A stretch of DNA of 64,000 bases, taken from NCBI GenBank assembly GCA_000016765.1, contig CP000699.1:62001-126000 (forward strand), written 5' to 3'. The stretch is from Rhizorhabdus wittichii RW1 (GTDB lineage: Bacteria > Pseudomonadota > Alphaproteobacteria > Sphingomonadales > Sphingomonadaceae). The position numbers were made by a program, and so were the translations under genes. The notes under the pieces were generated by a model that saw nothing but the letters and a program-made list of their open reading frames with translations, searched no databases and was not told where the DNA came from. Numbering within the stretch: the first letter of the stretch is position 1; every line of letters begins with the position of its first letter. Shown in pieces: positions 16,576-26,303 of this stretch.

Positions 16576-16670
16576 CAACGGCTGATGTACGGCGTCGGCA
16601 AGGCTTAACGCTTGAGGCGCATTGCAAATCGGCGCATTGAGCGGTCGAATTCCGATGGGGGACGGCGTGT

Positions 16671-18008
<1,338 letters not shown>

Positions 18009-18033
18009 GATTGTTCATCCTTCCTCCCCTCCC

Positions 18034-18124
18034 GTCATTCCCGCGAAAGCGGGAATCCATGGACGGCGGCCCGCAGGAGATCAGGTGTTCCGTGACCGTG
18101 GATTCCCGCTTTCGCGGGAATGAC
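18034..18124. repeat. REP-like element, family A, subtype with CCATGGACGGCGG core (copy 4)
   Basis: The left arm GTCATTCCCGCGAAAGCGGG and the inverted right arm CCCGCTTTCGCGGGAATGAC flank a core nearly identical to that of copy 8 (32391-32481). It ends 8 bases before the thiD start codon. Confidence 0.95.
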
Positions 18125-18132
18125 GAAAAGTC

Positions 18133-18936
18133 GTGACCACCGCCCGCATCCTCATCATCGCCGGCTCCGATTCGGGCGGCGGCGCCGGCATCCAGGCCGA
18201 TATCAAGACGGTGACGCTGCTCGGCGGCCACGCGATGACCGCGATCACCGCGCTGACCGCGCAGAACACGCTCGGCGTCTCCGCCGTCCATCCGGTTCCG
18301 GCCGAGATGGTGATCGCGCAGATCGACGCGGTGGCGGACGACATCGGCGTCGACGCGGTCAAGATCGGCATGATCGGCAATGCCGCGATCGCCGAGCGGG
18401 TCGCCGACCGGCTCGACCGGCCCGACCTCGCGGGCGTGCCGCTGGTGTTCGACCCGGTGATGATCGCGACGAGCGGCAGCCGGCTCGCCGACGCGGCGAC
18501 GATCGCGGCGTTTGGCCGGCTGATGCGCCGCGCGGCGGTCTCCACGCCCAATCTCGACGAGCTCGGCGCGCTGAGCGGTGGTCGGGCGCTCGGCGACGAG
18601 CCGGCGGTCGCGGCGGCGGCGGCCGGGCTGATCGCGCAGGGCAGCGGCCCGATCCTGGCGACGGGCGGCGGCTTCGCGACCGGCGAACTGACCGACCTGC
18701 TGTTCACGGCTGGCGGCGATGCCCCGGAGCGGCGCTGGACCGCCGGCTGGATCGACACGATCCACGATCACGGCACCGGCTGCACCCTGGCCAGCGCGAT
18801 CGCGACCGGGCTGGGGCAGGGCCTCGCGCTGGCCGACGCGATCACCCGCGCCCGCGCCTTCGTCCGCGCCGCGCTGCTGGCGGCGCCGGGACTCGGCCGG
18901 GGCCATGGGCCGATGGGGCATCGGTCGATCGATTGA
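18133..18936 (+). CDS. thiD: Hydroxymethylpyrimidine/phosphomethylpyrimidine kinase ThiD
   Basis: Phosphorylates HMP and HMP-phosphate for thiamine synthesis. Ribokinase-fold signatures are present: IAGSDSGGGAGIQADIK near the start, DPVMIATSG in the middle and HGTGCTLASAIA near the C-terminus. Its 267 residues are typical. The start is GTG at 18133. It has no clear Shine-Dalgarno sequence and follows directly after a REP-like element, whose hairpin would occupy the leader of any read-through transcript. It converges with the rplI operon. Confidence 0.94.
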   Translation: MTTARILIIAGSDSGGGAGIQADIKTVTLLGGHAMTAITALTAQNTLGVSAVHPVPAEMVIAQIDAVADDIGVDAVKIGMIGNAAIAERVADRLDRPDLAGVPLVFDPVMIATSGSRLADAATIAAFGRLMRRAAVSTPNLDELGALSGGRALGDEPAVAAAAAGLIAQGSGPILATGGGFATGELTDLLFTAGGDAPERRWTAGWIDTIHDHGTGCTLASAIATGLGQGLALADAITRARAFVRAALLAAPGLGRGHGPMGHRSID

Positions 18937-18963
18937 TCCCCACCACGTAGCGACAAATCACCC

Positions 18964-19056
18964 ATCATCCTGGCGAAAGCCAGGATATCCCTGCCTTTCC
19001 ACGATCTTCGAAGAAAAGACGAAGAGAAGTGAGATCCTGGCTTTCGCCAGGATGAC
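18964..19056. repeat. REP-like element, family A (copy 5)
   Basis: TCATCCTGGCGAAAGCCAGGA and the inverted CCTGGCTTTCGCCAGGATGAC flank a core shared with copy 10 (CCCTGCCTTTCC and GACGAAGAGAAGTGAGAT). It lies between the convergent thiD and rplI genes. Confidence 0.92.
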
Positions 19057-19070
19057 GATGGCGGACAAAG

Positions 19071-19101
19071 AAAAGGCCGCCCGGATCGCTCCGGACGGCC
19101 T
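19071..19101 (-). terminator. Rho-independent terminator of rpsF-rpsR-rplI
   Basis: Read on the minus strand, GGCCGTCCGGA, a GCGA loop and TCCGGGCGGCC (one G-U pair) are followed by TTTTCTTTG. It lies 25 bases after the rplI stop. Confidence 0.85.
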
Positions 19102-19125
19102 CTTTCTCGTACGATGACGAAGCGA

Positions 19126-19734
19126 TCAGGCTTCGTCGGTCGCTTCCGCGGCGGGAGCTTCGTCCTGCAGCTCGGTCGGGATTTCACCCGGCTCGGCGTT
19201 GGGATCATAGTCCTCGGTGAAGCCGGCCTCGTCGCGCTCGAAGAGCTGCGCCATGACGTCGACGCCCTGCGACTGCAGCTCGGCCTCTTCGGGCGAGCGG
19301 GCGACGTTGACCTTGACGGTGCGGCTGACCTCGGCGTGCAGCGAGATCTTCACCTCGTGCAGGCCGATCGTCTTGATCGGGCGGCCGAGCACGACGCCCG
19401 ACTTGGCGACCTTGATGCCGTCCTCGGCGAGCGCCTCGACGATGTCGCGGGCCGAAACCGAGCCGTAGAGCTGGCCGGTGTTCGACGCCTGGCGGATCAG
19501 CGTCACCGACTTGTCGTCGAGCGCCTTCGCCTCGGTCTCGGCATTGCCGCGACGGTTGGCGTTGTCGGCCTCGATCTGGGCGCGGTTCGCCTCGAAGACC
19601 TTCTTGTTGGCCTCGTTGGCGCGCAGCGCCTTCTTGCGCGGCAGCAGATAGTTGCGGGCAAAGCCGGCCTTGACGGAGACGACGTCGCCGATCTGGCCAA
19701 GCTTCTCAACGCGTTCGAGCAGGATCACGTCCAT
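19126..19734 (-). CDS. rplI: 50S ribosomal protein L9
   Basis: Binds 23S rRNA at the base of the L1 stalk. It opens with [19 protein letters not shown] and contains the conserved [11 protein letters not shown]. The 202 residues exceed the roughly 150 of enterobacterial L9. The extra part is an acidic tail after about residue 165, ending ATDEA. Third gene of the rpsF-rpsR-rplI operon, followed by a strong terminator. Confidence 0.97.
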   Translation of the reverse strand: MDVILLERVEKLGQIGDVVSVKAGFARNYLLPRKKALRANEANKKVFEANRAQIEADNANRRGNAETEAKALDDKSVTLIRQASNTGQLYGSVSARDIVEALAEDGIKVAKSGVVLGRPIKTIGLHEVKISLHAEVSRTVKVNVARSPEEAELQSQGVDVMAQLFERDEAGFTEDYDPNAEPGEIPTELQDEAPAAEATDEA

Positions 19735-19752
19735 GGTGGCGGTCCTCCCTTC

Positions 19753-19977
19753 TTACTTGACGATGTAGGGAAGCAGCCCGATGTGACGGGCGCGCTTGAT
19801 CGCCTGGGCGAGTTCACGCTGCTTCTTGGCGGACACCGCGGTGATGCGGCTCGGGACGATCTTGCCGCGCTCGGACACGAAGCCCTGGAGCAGACGGACG
19901 TCCTTGTAATCGATCCTGGGAGCATCCTTCGCGGAGAAGGGGCAGCTCTTGCGGCGGCGGAAAAAGGCGCGTGCCAT
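19753..19977 (-). CDS. rpsR: 30S ribosomal protein S18
   Basis: A 74-residue small-subunit protein that pairs with S6 on 16S rRNA. The hallmark sequences RKSCPF and [19 protein letters not shown] are present. It lies between rpsF and rplI with short gaps (17 and 18 bases), the standard order in proteobacteria. Confidence 0.97.
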   Translation of the reverse strand: MARAFFRRRKSCPFSAKDAPRIDYKDVRLLQGFVSERGKIVPSRITAVSAKKQRELAQAIKRARHIGLLPYIVK

Positions 19978-19994
19978 GATGTTCTATCCCTTCC

Positions 19995-20423
19995 TTACGC
20001 GACTTCGCGGTCTTCGCGACGGGGGCGGTCGCCCCGATCGCCACGATCCCCGCGGTCACCCCGATCGCCACGGCCGTCACGACGGCCGTCGCGGTCACGC
20101 TCGCCACGGCGCATCATCGCGGACGGGCCCTGCTCGTGCTCGTCGACGCGGATCGTCATGTAGCGGATGACGTCTTCGTTGATGGCGGTCTGGCGCTCCA
20201 GCTCGGCCACGACGCCGGCGGGGGCGTCGATGTGGAGCATGACGTAATGCGCCTTGCGGTTCTTCGCGATGCGATAGGCCAGGCTACGCAGGCCCCAGGT
20301 CTCGGTCTTGGTGACCTTGCCCTGATTCTCCTCGATGATCTTGGTGGCGGCTTCCGCCAGCGCGTCGACCTGGGCCTGGGCCAGGTCCTGGCGCGCGAGA
20401 AACACATGCTCGTAAAGAGCCAT
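19995..20423 (-). CDS. rpsF: 30S ribosomal protein S6 with RGD-rich tail
   Basis: Binds 16S rRNA with S18. It starts [14 protein letters not shown], with the conserved [17 protein letters not shown] 20423 is chosen for this canonical start; the open frame continues upstream without homology. The 142 residues include a C-terminal tail (about 105-142) of Arg/Asp/Gly repeats with four GDR units. The repeats derive from a repetitive stretch at roughly 20015-20105. First gene of the operon and divergent from fabD. Confidence 0.96.
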   Translation of the reverse strand: MALYEHVFLARQDLAQAQVDALAEAATKIIEENQGKVTKTETWGLRSLAYRIAKNRKAHYVMLHIDAPAGVVAELERQTAINEDVIRYMTIRVDEHEQGPSAMMRRGERDRDGRRDGRGDRGDRGDRGDRGDRPRREDREVA

Positions 20424-20645
20424 GTTCGCGTCTTCCTTCTCTTGCCGATCGCTGACGCCGTGCCCATCACGACGCCCCTCCGGCTGTCTTCCAAAAACAA
20501 GCAGGGGCGGAGAGACAGGCTCCCGCCCCGGCTGGCGCGGCCTATGACCGAATCGGCCCGCGAAAGCAACCCCCGCGGCCATCGGGCTTGCCTAAGCCGC
20601 ATCATTTTCCTAGGGGCGCTCGCCAGACCGAGGGGACGTTTCATC

Positions 20646-21581
20646 ATGCGCGCATTCATCTTTCCGGGGCAGGGCAGCCAGGCTGTCGGCATGGGCCAGG
20701 CGCTGGCCGACGCGAGCACCGTCGCGCGCGAGGTGTTCCAGGAAGTCGACGACGCGCTCAGCCAGAAGCTGTTCAAGCTGATGGTCGAGGGCCCGGCCGA
20801 CGAGCTGACCCTGACCGAGAATGCCCAGCCCGCGATCATGGCCAATGCCATCGCCACCCTGCGCGTGCTGCAGAAGGAAGGCGGCATCAGCCTGGCCGAC
20901 AAGGCGGCGTTCGTCGCCGGCCACAGCCTGGGCGAATATACCGCGCTGTGCGCCGCCGAGGCGATCGACCTCGCCACCACCGCCCGGCTGCTCAAGCTGC
21001 GCGGCCGATCGATGCAGGCGGCGGTGCCGGTCGGCGTCGGCGCGATGGCGGTGTTCCTGGGCCTCGACTTCGAAGGCGCCAAGGCGGTCGCCGAGGAAGC
21101 GGCGCAGGGCGAGGTCTGCCAGGCCGCCAACGACAACAGCAACCGCCAGGTCGTCGTGTCGGGCCACAAGGACGCGGTCGAGCGCGCGATCGAGATCGCC
21201 AAGGCGAAGGGCGCGCGCCGCGCGATGCTGCTGCCCGTATCGGCGCCGTTCCACTGCTCGCTGATGCAGCCCGCCGCCGACGCGATGGCCGAGGCGCTGG
21301 GCAGGACCGCGGTGCAGGCGCCGCTGGTGCCGGTCTACGCCAATGTGCTGGCCGCGCCGGTTTCCGATCCGGCCGAGATCATCCGCCTGCTGGTCGAGCA
21401 GGTGACCGGCACGGTCCGCTGGCGCGAGAGCGTCGCGGCGATGGCCGATGCCGGCGTCGAGCAGTTCGTCGAGCTGGGCGGCAAGGTCGTCGGCCCGATG
21501 GTCAAGGACATCACCGACAGGGCGACCGCGACCAGCGTCGTGACCATGGCCGATATCGAGGCGCTGGCGGCTTCGTTGTAA
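20646..21581 (+). CDS. fabD: Malonyl-CoA:ACP transacylase FabD
   Basis: Transfers malonate from CoA to acyl carrier protein to supply chain elongation. The nucleophile is Ser94 in GHSLGEY and the catalytic His lies in SAPFHCSLM near residue 200. An FPGQGSQ motif is at 6-12. The 311 residues start at ATG 20646 (MRAFIFPGQG), with GAGGGG ten bases upstream. The longer open frame is not supported. First of a fab cluster that also has fabG, acpP and fabF, but a REP-like element separates it from fabG. Confidence 0.96.
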   Translation: MRAFIFPGQGSQAVGMGQALADASTVAREVFQEVDDALSQKLFKLMVEGPADELTLTENAQPAIMANAIATLRVLQKEGGISLADKAAFVAGHSLGEYTALCAAEAIDLATTARLLKLRGRSMQAAVPVGVGAMAVFLGLDFEGAKAVAEEAAQGEVCQAANDNSNRQVVVSGHKDAVERAIEIAKAKGARRAMLLPVSAPFHCSLMQPAADAMAEALGRTAVQAPLVPVYANVLAAPVSDPAEIIRLLVEQVTGTVRWRESVAAMADAGVEQFVELGGKVVGPMVKDITDRATATSVVTMADIEALAASL

Positions 21582-21587
21582 TCCGCC

Positions 21588-21665
21588 GTCATCCCAGCGA
21601 AAGCTGGGATCTCATTTCTCCTTGCCGGCGAAAGGCAGGGAGATTCCAGCTTTCGCTGGAATGAC
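21588..21665. repeat. REP-like element, family A (copy 6), inside the fab cluster
   Basis: GTCATCCCAGCGAAAGCTGG and the inverted CCAGCTTTCGCTGGAATGAC flank a short core. It starts six bases after the fabD stop and ends 21 bases before fabG. In a fabD-fabG transcript it would be a large hairpin. Confidence 0.92.
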
Positions 21666-21686
21666 GAAACAGGGAAGGTGAAAGCC

Positions 21687-22427
21687 ATGTTCGATCTTTC
21701 AGGGATGACCGCGCTGGTGACGGGCGCTTCGGGCGGCATCGGCTCGGCGATCGCCGGGGCGCTGGTGCGGCAGGGCGCGAAGGTCGCGCTGTCGGGCACC
21801 CGCGAGGACGCGCTGAAGGCGGTGGCGGCGGAGATCGGCGGCGAGACCGTGATCCTGCCGTGCAACCTCGGCGACGCGGAAGCGGTCGACGGCCTGATCC
21901 CGCGCGCGGTCGAGGCGCTGGGCGGCAAGCTCGACATCCTCGTCAACAATGCCGGCGTCACCCGCGACAACCTGATCATGCGGATGAAGGACGAGGAGTG
22001 GGACCAGGTGATCTCGGTCAACCTGGAAGCCGCCTTCCGCCTGATCCGCGCCGCCGCCAAGCCGATGATGAAGGCGCGCTTCGGCCGCGTCATCACCATC
22101 ACCTCGATCGTCGGCACCACCGGCAATCCGGGGCAGGCCAACTATGCCGCGTCGAAGGCCGGCCTGGTCGGCATGTCGAAGGCGCTGGCGCAGGAACTGG
22201 CCAGCCGCAACATCACCGTCAACTGCGTCGCCCCCGGCTTCATCGCATCGGCGATGACCGACGTGCTGGCGGACGCGCAGAAGGAGGCCCTGCTGGGCAA
22301 GATTCCCGCCGGCAAGCTGGGCGAGGGCGGCGACATCGCCGCCGCCGTCGTCTATCTGGCCAGCCAGGAGGCATCCTATGTCACCGGCCAGACGCTGCAT
22401 GTGAACGGCGGGATGGCCATGATCTGA
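21687..22427 (+). CDS. fabG: 3-oxoacyl-ACP reductase FabG
   Basis: NADPH-dependent reduction of 3-oxoacyl-ACP in fatty acid elongation. Short-chain dehydrogenase features are the TGASGGIG cofactor loop, NNAG, and the Ser140/Tyr153/Lys157 triad (YAASK). The 246 residues begin at ATG 21687 (MFDLSGM), which has AGGGAAGG upstream. The GTG nine bases earlier is less likely. It lies between fabD and acpP. Confidence 0.95.
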   Translation: MFDLSGMTALVTGASGGIGSAIAGALVRQGAKVALSGTREDALKAVAAEIGGETVILPCNLGDAEAVDGLIPRAVEALGGKLDILVNNAGVTRDNLIMRMKDEEWDQVISVNLEAAFRLIRAAAKPMMKARFGRVITITSIVGTTGNPGQANYAASKAGLVGMSKALAQELASRNITVNCVAPGFIASAMTDVLADAQKEALLGKIPAGKLGEGGDIAAAVVYLASQEASYVTGQTLHVNGGMAMI

Positions 22428-22470
22428 TGTTATTGCGGTTGCGCTTGTCGCTTCCCACGTCATCAAAGCA

Positions 22471-22505
22471 TGCTTGCAAGCAATCCCTGCCCTCGTTAGG
22501 GCAGG
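22471..22505 (+). promoter_or_regulatory. Palindrome and hairpin in the fabG-acpP gap
   Basis: TGCTTGCAAGCA (22471-22482) is a perfect palindrome. CCTGCCCT-CGTT-AGGGCAGG (22486-22505) forms an 8-bp stem with a four-base loop, without a following T-run. It ends 29 bases before acpP and could be an mRNA 5' end stabiliser, an attenuator or a regulator site. Confidence 0.5.
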
Positions 22506-22534
22506 CGACAGAAACCCTAAGGAAGGTTTAGAAC

Positions 22535-22771
22535 ATGAGCGAGACCGCCGAGCGCGTTAAGAAGATCGTTGTCGAGCATCTGGGCGTCGAGGCCGAGAAG
22601 GTCACCGAGGAAGCCAGCTTCATCGACGATCTGGGCGCGGACAGCCTCGACATCGTCGAGCTGGTCATGGCTTTCGAAGAAGAATTCGGCGTCGAGATTC
22701 CCGACGACGCGGCCGAGAAGATCGCGACCGTCAAGGACGCCATCAGCTATATCGAGAGCCACAAGGGCTGA
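22535..22771 (+). CDS. acpP: Acyl carrier protein
   Basis: A 78-residue acidic carrier of growing acyl chains. The phosphopantetheine attachment site is Ser37 in [10 protein letters not shown]. The sequence [16 protein letters not shown] and ending SYIESHKG are canonical. TAAGGAAGG precedes the ATG. It sits between fabG and fabF, and an intrinsic-terminator-like hairpin follows its stop. Confidence 0.98.
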   Translation: MSETAERVKKIVVEHLGVEAEKVTEEASFIDDLGADSLDIVELVMAFEEEFGVEIPDDAAEKIATVKDAISYIESHKG

Positions 22772-22830
22772 TCGTTCCACCCGCCGGCCGATGATCGACC
22801 GGGGCAGGTGACAGAGCCGAGGCTTTTCAG

Positions 22831-22875
22831 CGGCTCCCCGACCCCGGGCAATCCGATGGGACGGGGAGCCGTTTT
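22831..22875 (+). terminator. Terminator-like hairpin between acpP and fabF
   Basis: CGGCTCCCCG (22831-22840) and CGGGGAGCCG (22862-22871) form a perfect 10-bp stem followed by TTTTG. The loop is 21 bases. Partial termination here would give more acpP than fabF transcript. Confidence 0.7.
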
Positions 22876-22905
22876 GCCGTTCAAGAAGATTTTCAGGAGA
22901 ATGCC

Positions 22906-24171
22906 ATGCGCCGCGTGGTCGTAACCGGATTGGGTCTTGTCACGCCGCTCGGCGCGGACGTCGAGACCGCCTGGGCCAACCTCATCGCCGGCAAGTCGGG
23001 CGCGGGGCGGATCACCCGCTTCGACACGACCGAGCAGGTCTGCAAGATCGCGTGCGAGGTCAAGCCCGCCGACCATCCTTATGGCTTCGATCCGAACAAG
23101 CGCGTCGACCATAAGGTGCAGCGGCAGGTCGATCCCTTCATCATCTACGGCATCGATGCCGCCGGCCAGGCGCTCGAGGATGCCGGCCTGACCGAGATGA
23201 GCGAAGAGGAAAGCTACCGCGCCGGCCTGTCGATCGGCTCGGGCATCGGCGGCCTTCCCGGCATCGCCAGCGAGTCGATCGTCTGCGAGACGAAGGGGCC
23301 GCGCCGCGTGTCGCCGCACTTCGTCCATGGCCGCCTGATCAACCTGATCTCGGGCCAGGTCTCGATCAAATATGGCCTGCGCGGGCCGAACCACGCAGTC
23401 GTCACCGCCTGTTCGACCGGCGCGCACGCGATTGGCGACGCCGCGCGAATGATCGCGATGGACGATGCCGACGTGATGCTGGCGGGTGGCGCCGAGGGCG
23501 CGATCTGTCCGCTCGGCATCGCCGGCTTCGCCCAGGCGCGCGCGCTGTCGACCGATTTCAACGACGAGCCCGAAAAGGCCTCGCGTCCCTATGACAAGCG
23601 TCGTGACGGCTTCGTCATGGGCGAGGGCGCCGGCATCGTCGTGCTCGAGGAATATGAGCATGCCAAGGCGCGCGGCGCGAAGATCTATGCCGAGGTGATC
23701 GGCTATGGCCTGTCGGGCGACGCCTATCACGTCACCGCGCCGCATCCCGATGGATCGGGCGCCTATCGCTCGATGGCGATGGCGCTCAAGAAGTCGGGCC
23801 TGCAACCGTCCGACATCGACTATATCAACGCCCATGGCACCTCGACCCCGCTCGGCGACGAGCTGGAGGCCGGCGCCGTCCGCCGCCTGTTCGGCGACGC
23901 GCTCAAGACCGTGTCGATGAGCTCGACCAAGTCGGCGATCGGGCATCTGCTCGGCGGCGCCGGCGCGGTCGAATCGATCTTCTGCATCCTGGCGATGCGC
24001 GATCAGATCGTGCCGCCGACCCTGAATCTCGAAGATCCGAGCGACGGGCTGGAGGACTTCGACCTGGTTCCGCTCAAGGCGAAGAAGCGCCCGGTTCGCG
24101 CCGTGCTCAACAACAGCTTCGGCTTCGGCGGCACCAACGCCAGCCTCGTCATGCGCAAGCTCGAGGATTGA
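22906..24171 (+). CDS. fabF: 3-oxoacyl-ACP synthase II FabF
   Basis: Condenses malonyl-ACP with acyl-ACP (KAS II). The active-site Cys169 lies in TACSTGAHAIGD. The two catalytic histidines are in NAHGTSTPLGD and AIGHLLGGAGAVES, and the GFGGTNAS loop is near the C-terminus. Its 421 residues are normal. CAGGAGAA precedes the ATG. It follows acpP and is followed 23 bases later by mltG. Confidence 0.97.
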   Translation: MRRVVVTGLGLVTPLGADVETAWANLIAGKSGAGRITRFDTTEQVCKIACEVKPADHPYGFDPNKRVDHKVQRQVDPFIIYGIDAAGQALEDAGLTEMSEEESYRAGLSIGSGIGGLPGIASESIVCETKGPRRVSPHFVHGRLINLISGQVSIKYGLRGPNHAVVTACSTGAHAIGDAARMIAMDDADVMLAGGAEGAICPLGIAGFAQARALSTDFNDEPEKASRPYDKRRDGFVMGEGAGIVVLEEYEHAKARGAKIYAEVIGYGLSGDAYHVTAPHPDGSGAYRSMAMALKKSGLQPSDIDYINAHGTSTPLGDELEAGAVRRLFGDALKTVSMSSTKSAIGHLLGGAGAVESIFCILAMRDQIVPPTLNLEDPSDGLEDFDLVPLKAKKRPVRAVLNNSFGFGGTNASLVMRKLED

Positions 24172-24194
24172 GCCGCCGCCGGAGGAGACCTTCG

Positions 24195-25166
24195 ATGATC
24201 CGCCGCCTGATCGCGCTTGTCCTGATCCTCGCGCTGGTCGGCGGCGGAGCGGCGCTCTGGGTATCGCGCGACTGGTGGGGCGAAGGCCCGCTCCAGAAGC
24301 CGGCCAGCATCCAGGTGAAGAAGGGCGATACGCTCGCCTCGGCGGCGCGCGCGCTGGAGAAGGCGGGGGCGATCCGCTCGACCACCGGCTTCCTGCGCTT
24401 CGCCCGCCGCTTCGGATCGCAGGACCCGGTCCGCGCCGGCGAGTTCGAGATTCCGGCGCGGGCGAGCGGGGCGGAGATCCTCGACCTGCTCCAGCACGGC
24501 AAGCCGGTCCAGCACCTAGTCACCATTCCCGAAGGGATGCCGTCGATCCTGGTCCAGGAACGGCTGATGGCCGAGCCGCAGCTCACCGGCACGATCGCGG
24601 TGCCGGCGGAAGGGTCGATCCTGCCCAACAGCTACAGCTTCGAGGCGGGCGAGCCGCGCGCGGCGGTGCTGGCGCGGATGCAGGCGGCGATGCGCGAGGC
24701 GCTCGATTCGGCCTGGGCGGCGCGCAAGCCGACCACCGTCGTCACCTCCAAGCGCGACGCGCTGATCCTCGCCTCGATTGTCGAGAAGGAGACGGCGGTC
24801 GCCTCCGAGCGGCCGATGGTCGCGGCGGTCTATTCGAACCGCATCCGCGAGGGGATGAAGCTGCAGGCCGATCCGACCGTGATCTACCCGATCACCCAGG
24901 GCAAGCCGCTGGGCCGCCGCATCCGCCTGTCGGAGCTGCGCGCCGTCAACGGCTACAACACCTATGCCTCGGCCGGCCTGCCCGAGGGACCGATCGCCAA
25001 TCCCAGCAAGGCGGCGATCGAGGCGGTGCTCGATCCCGCGAAGAGCCCGGCGCTCTATTTCGTCGCCGACGGCAAGGGCGGCCATGTCTTCGCCAACACG
25101 CTCGCCGAGCACAACGCCAACGTCCAGCGCTTCTACGCCATCCGCCGGTCGCGCGGCGAGATGTAA
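24195..25166 (+). CDS. mltG: Endolytic murein transglycosylase MltG (YceG-like)
   Basis: Cleaves nascent glycan strands and is thought to end their polymerisation. One N-terminal membrane helix (residues 4-23) anchors it facing the periplasm. A LysM-like segment (about 38-100) precedes the catalytic domain with ASIVEKET (193-200, candidate Glu197) and LQADPTVIY. The 323 residues start at ATG 24195 behind GGAGGAG. The TTG in-frame start overlapping the fabF stop is weaker. The acpP-fabF-mltG order is common in proteobacteria. Confidence 0.93.
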   Translation: MIRRLIALVLILALVGGGAALWVSRDWWGEGPLQKPASIQVKKGDTLASAARALEKAGAIRSTTGFLRFARRFGSQDPVRAGEFEIPARASGAEILDLLQHGKPVQHLVTIPEGMPSILVQERLMAEPQLTGTIAVPAEGSILPNSYSFEAGEPRAAVLARMQAAMREALDSAWAARKPTTVVTSKRDALILASIVEKETAVASERPMVAAVYSNRIREGMKLQADPTVIYPITQGKPLGRRIRLSELRAVNGYNTYASAGLPEGPIANPSKAAIEAVLDPAKSPALYFVADGKGGHVFANTLAEHNANVQRFYAIRRSRGEM

Positions 25167-25174
25167 CGACTGAC

Positions 25175-25319
25175 GTCACCCCAGCCCCTCGACTGCCTGC
25201 AAGGCAGGCGCTCGGGATAAACTTCGGCCTCTGGCCGAAGGCTGGGGTCCATGTCTCTCATCAGCCAGATGGCATCTGAGAAGAATATAGACATGGATGC
25301 CTGCCTTCGCAGGCATGAC
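25175..25319. repeat. REP-like element, family A, subtype with CATGTCTCT core (copy 7, expanded loop)
   Basis: Boundaries are GTCACC and ATGAC. The left arm pairs CCCCAGCC with GGCTGGGG but holds about 50 inserted bases with their own hairpins (CTGCCTGCAAGGCAG and CTTCGGCCTCTGGCCGAAG). The core AGCCAGATGGCATCTGAGAA is shared with copy 9. It lies between convergent mltG and a membrane protein gene. Confidence 0.9.
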
Positions 25320-25344
25320 GGTCAAAAGGGAGGGAGCCGTAGCC

Positions 25345-25788
25345 TCAGCGCAGCCAGCCGCGCTTCCTCGCCCAGCCGGCGAACCAGAGCTCGAAGACCG
25401 CGATCAGGATGATGACCGCCGGGAAGATCGCCGCGCCCCAGCCCATCAGGTCCTGGACCTTCGCGACCAGGAAGCTGTGCCCGAACTGGACGATCACCGC
25501 GATCACCGAGACCAGGTAGAGCGGCTGCGCCCAGTTCCGCCGCGCCAGCAGCGCGACCGAGCCGAGGGTGCCGCTCCACACCGCGACGCCATAGACCCAC
25601 CACAGCCAGCCGGGCATGCCCTTGATGCAGTCGGCGGCGAGCTTGCCCATCTCGGCGACCATCTTCTCATAGGGCGTGGTGAGCTGGCTATAGAAGGCGA
25701 AGATGCCGGCGACGCCCCAGAGCAGCAGCACGACGGCGAGGACCCAATACCAGGCGGGAACGCCCTTCGTTTCGGCAGTGTCGTTCAT
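25345..25788 (-). CDS. Four-helix membrane protein, paralogue of the adjacent gene
   Basis: A 147-residue inner-membrane protein of unknown function with about four hydrophobic segments. The first begins with AWYWVLAVVLLLWGVAGIF. The loop after helix 1 is acidic/basic mixed (TPYEKMVAEMGKLA), and the C-terminus ends WARKRGWLR. It shares layout and the WYWVxxxxLLxWxxxG start with the gene at 25868-26284. Tandem ATGs at 25791 and 25788 both fit AGGGAGAAGG. No known enzymatic motif is seen. Confidence 0.75.
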   Translation of the reverse strand: MNDTAETKGVPAWYWVLAVVLLLWGVAGIFAFYSQLTTPYEKMVAEMGKLAADCIKGMPGWLWWVYGVAVWSGTLGSVALLARRNWAQPLYLVSVIAVIVQFGHSFLVAKVQDLMGWGAAIFPAVIILIAVFELWFAGWARKRGWLR

Positions 25789-25867
25789 CATCCTTCTCCC
25801 TGCAATGATCGATCCATTGTCCTGACGACGGATGGGCGGGCCGCGATCCGACAGGCGCGGCGAAAAA

Positions 25868-26284
25868 TCAGCCCAGCAGGCCCTGCGTCTTGGCCCAGCA
25901 GGCGAAAGCGATCTGGGCGACGGCGACCAGCGCGATGACGGCCGGGAAGGCGAGCGAGCTCGCGCCCAGCTTCGACGCGCCCTTGTAGACGGCGAAGAAC
26001 CAGCCGAACTGGACGATGACGCCGACCAGCGAGGCAATGAACAACGGGCCGGCGGCGGCGCAGCGGCACAGCAGCGCGATCGCGCCGAGCAGTCCGGCGC
26101 CGACCGCGACGACATAGGCGGCCTTCACCGTCGCCGGCATCGCGATCCAGGCGGCGCGCTGCGCCTCGGGCAGGCTGGCGAGCTTGTCGGGGCTCATCCG
26201 CATCTGGCTGAAGCAGGCCAGGCAGCCGACCGCGTTCCAGACGAGCAGGATCGCCGTGACCACCCAATACCAGACAGGCACCAT
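25868..26284 (-). CDS. Four-helix membrane protein, paralogue of the adjacent gene
   Basis: A 138-residue membrane protein starting MVPVWYWVVTAILLVWNAVG with four predicted helices. Its soluble loop (FSQMRMSPDKLASLPEAQRAAW) follows helix 1, as in the neighbour, and it ends CWAKTQGLLG. It is tandemly placed 79 bases upstream of the paralogue on the same strand, and 19 bases downstream of an Lrp-type regulator gene. It may therefore be co-transcribed with that regulator. The function is unknown. Confidence 0.75.
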   Translation of the reverse strand: MVPVWYWVVTAILLVWNAVGCLACFSQMRMSPDKLASLPEAQRAAWIAMPATVKAAYVVAVGAGLLGAIALLCRCAAAGPLFIASLVGVIVQFGWFFAVYKGASKLGASSLAFPAVIALVAVAQIAFACWAKTQGLLG

Positions 26285-26303
26285 CGCGATCCTCCCCTAC
26301 CGC

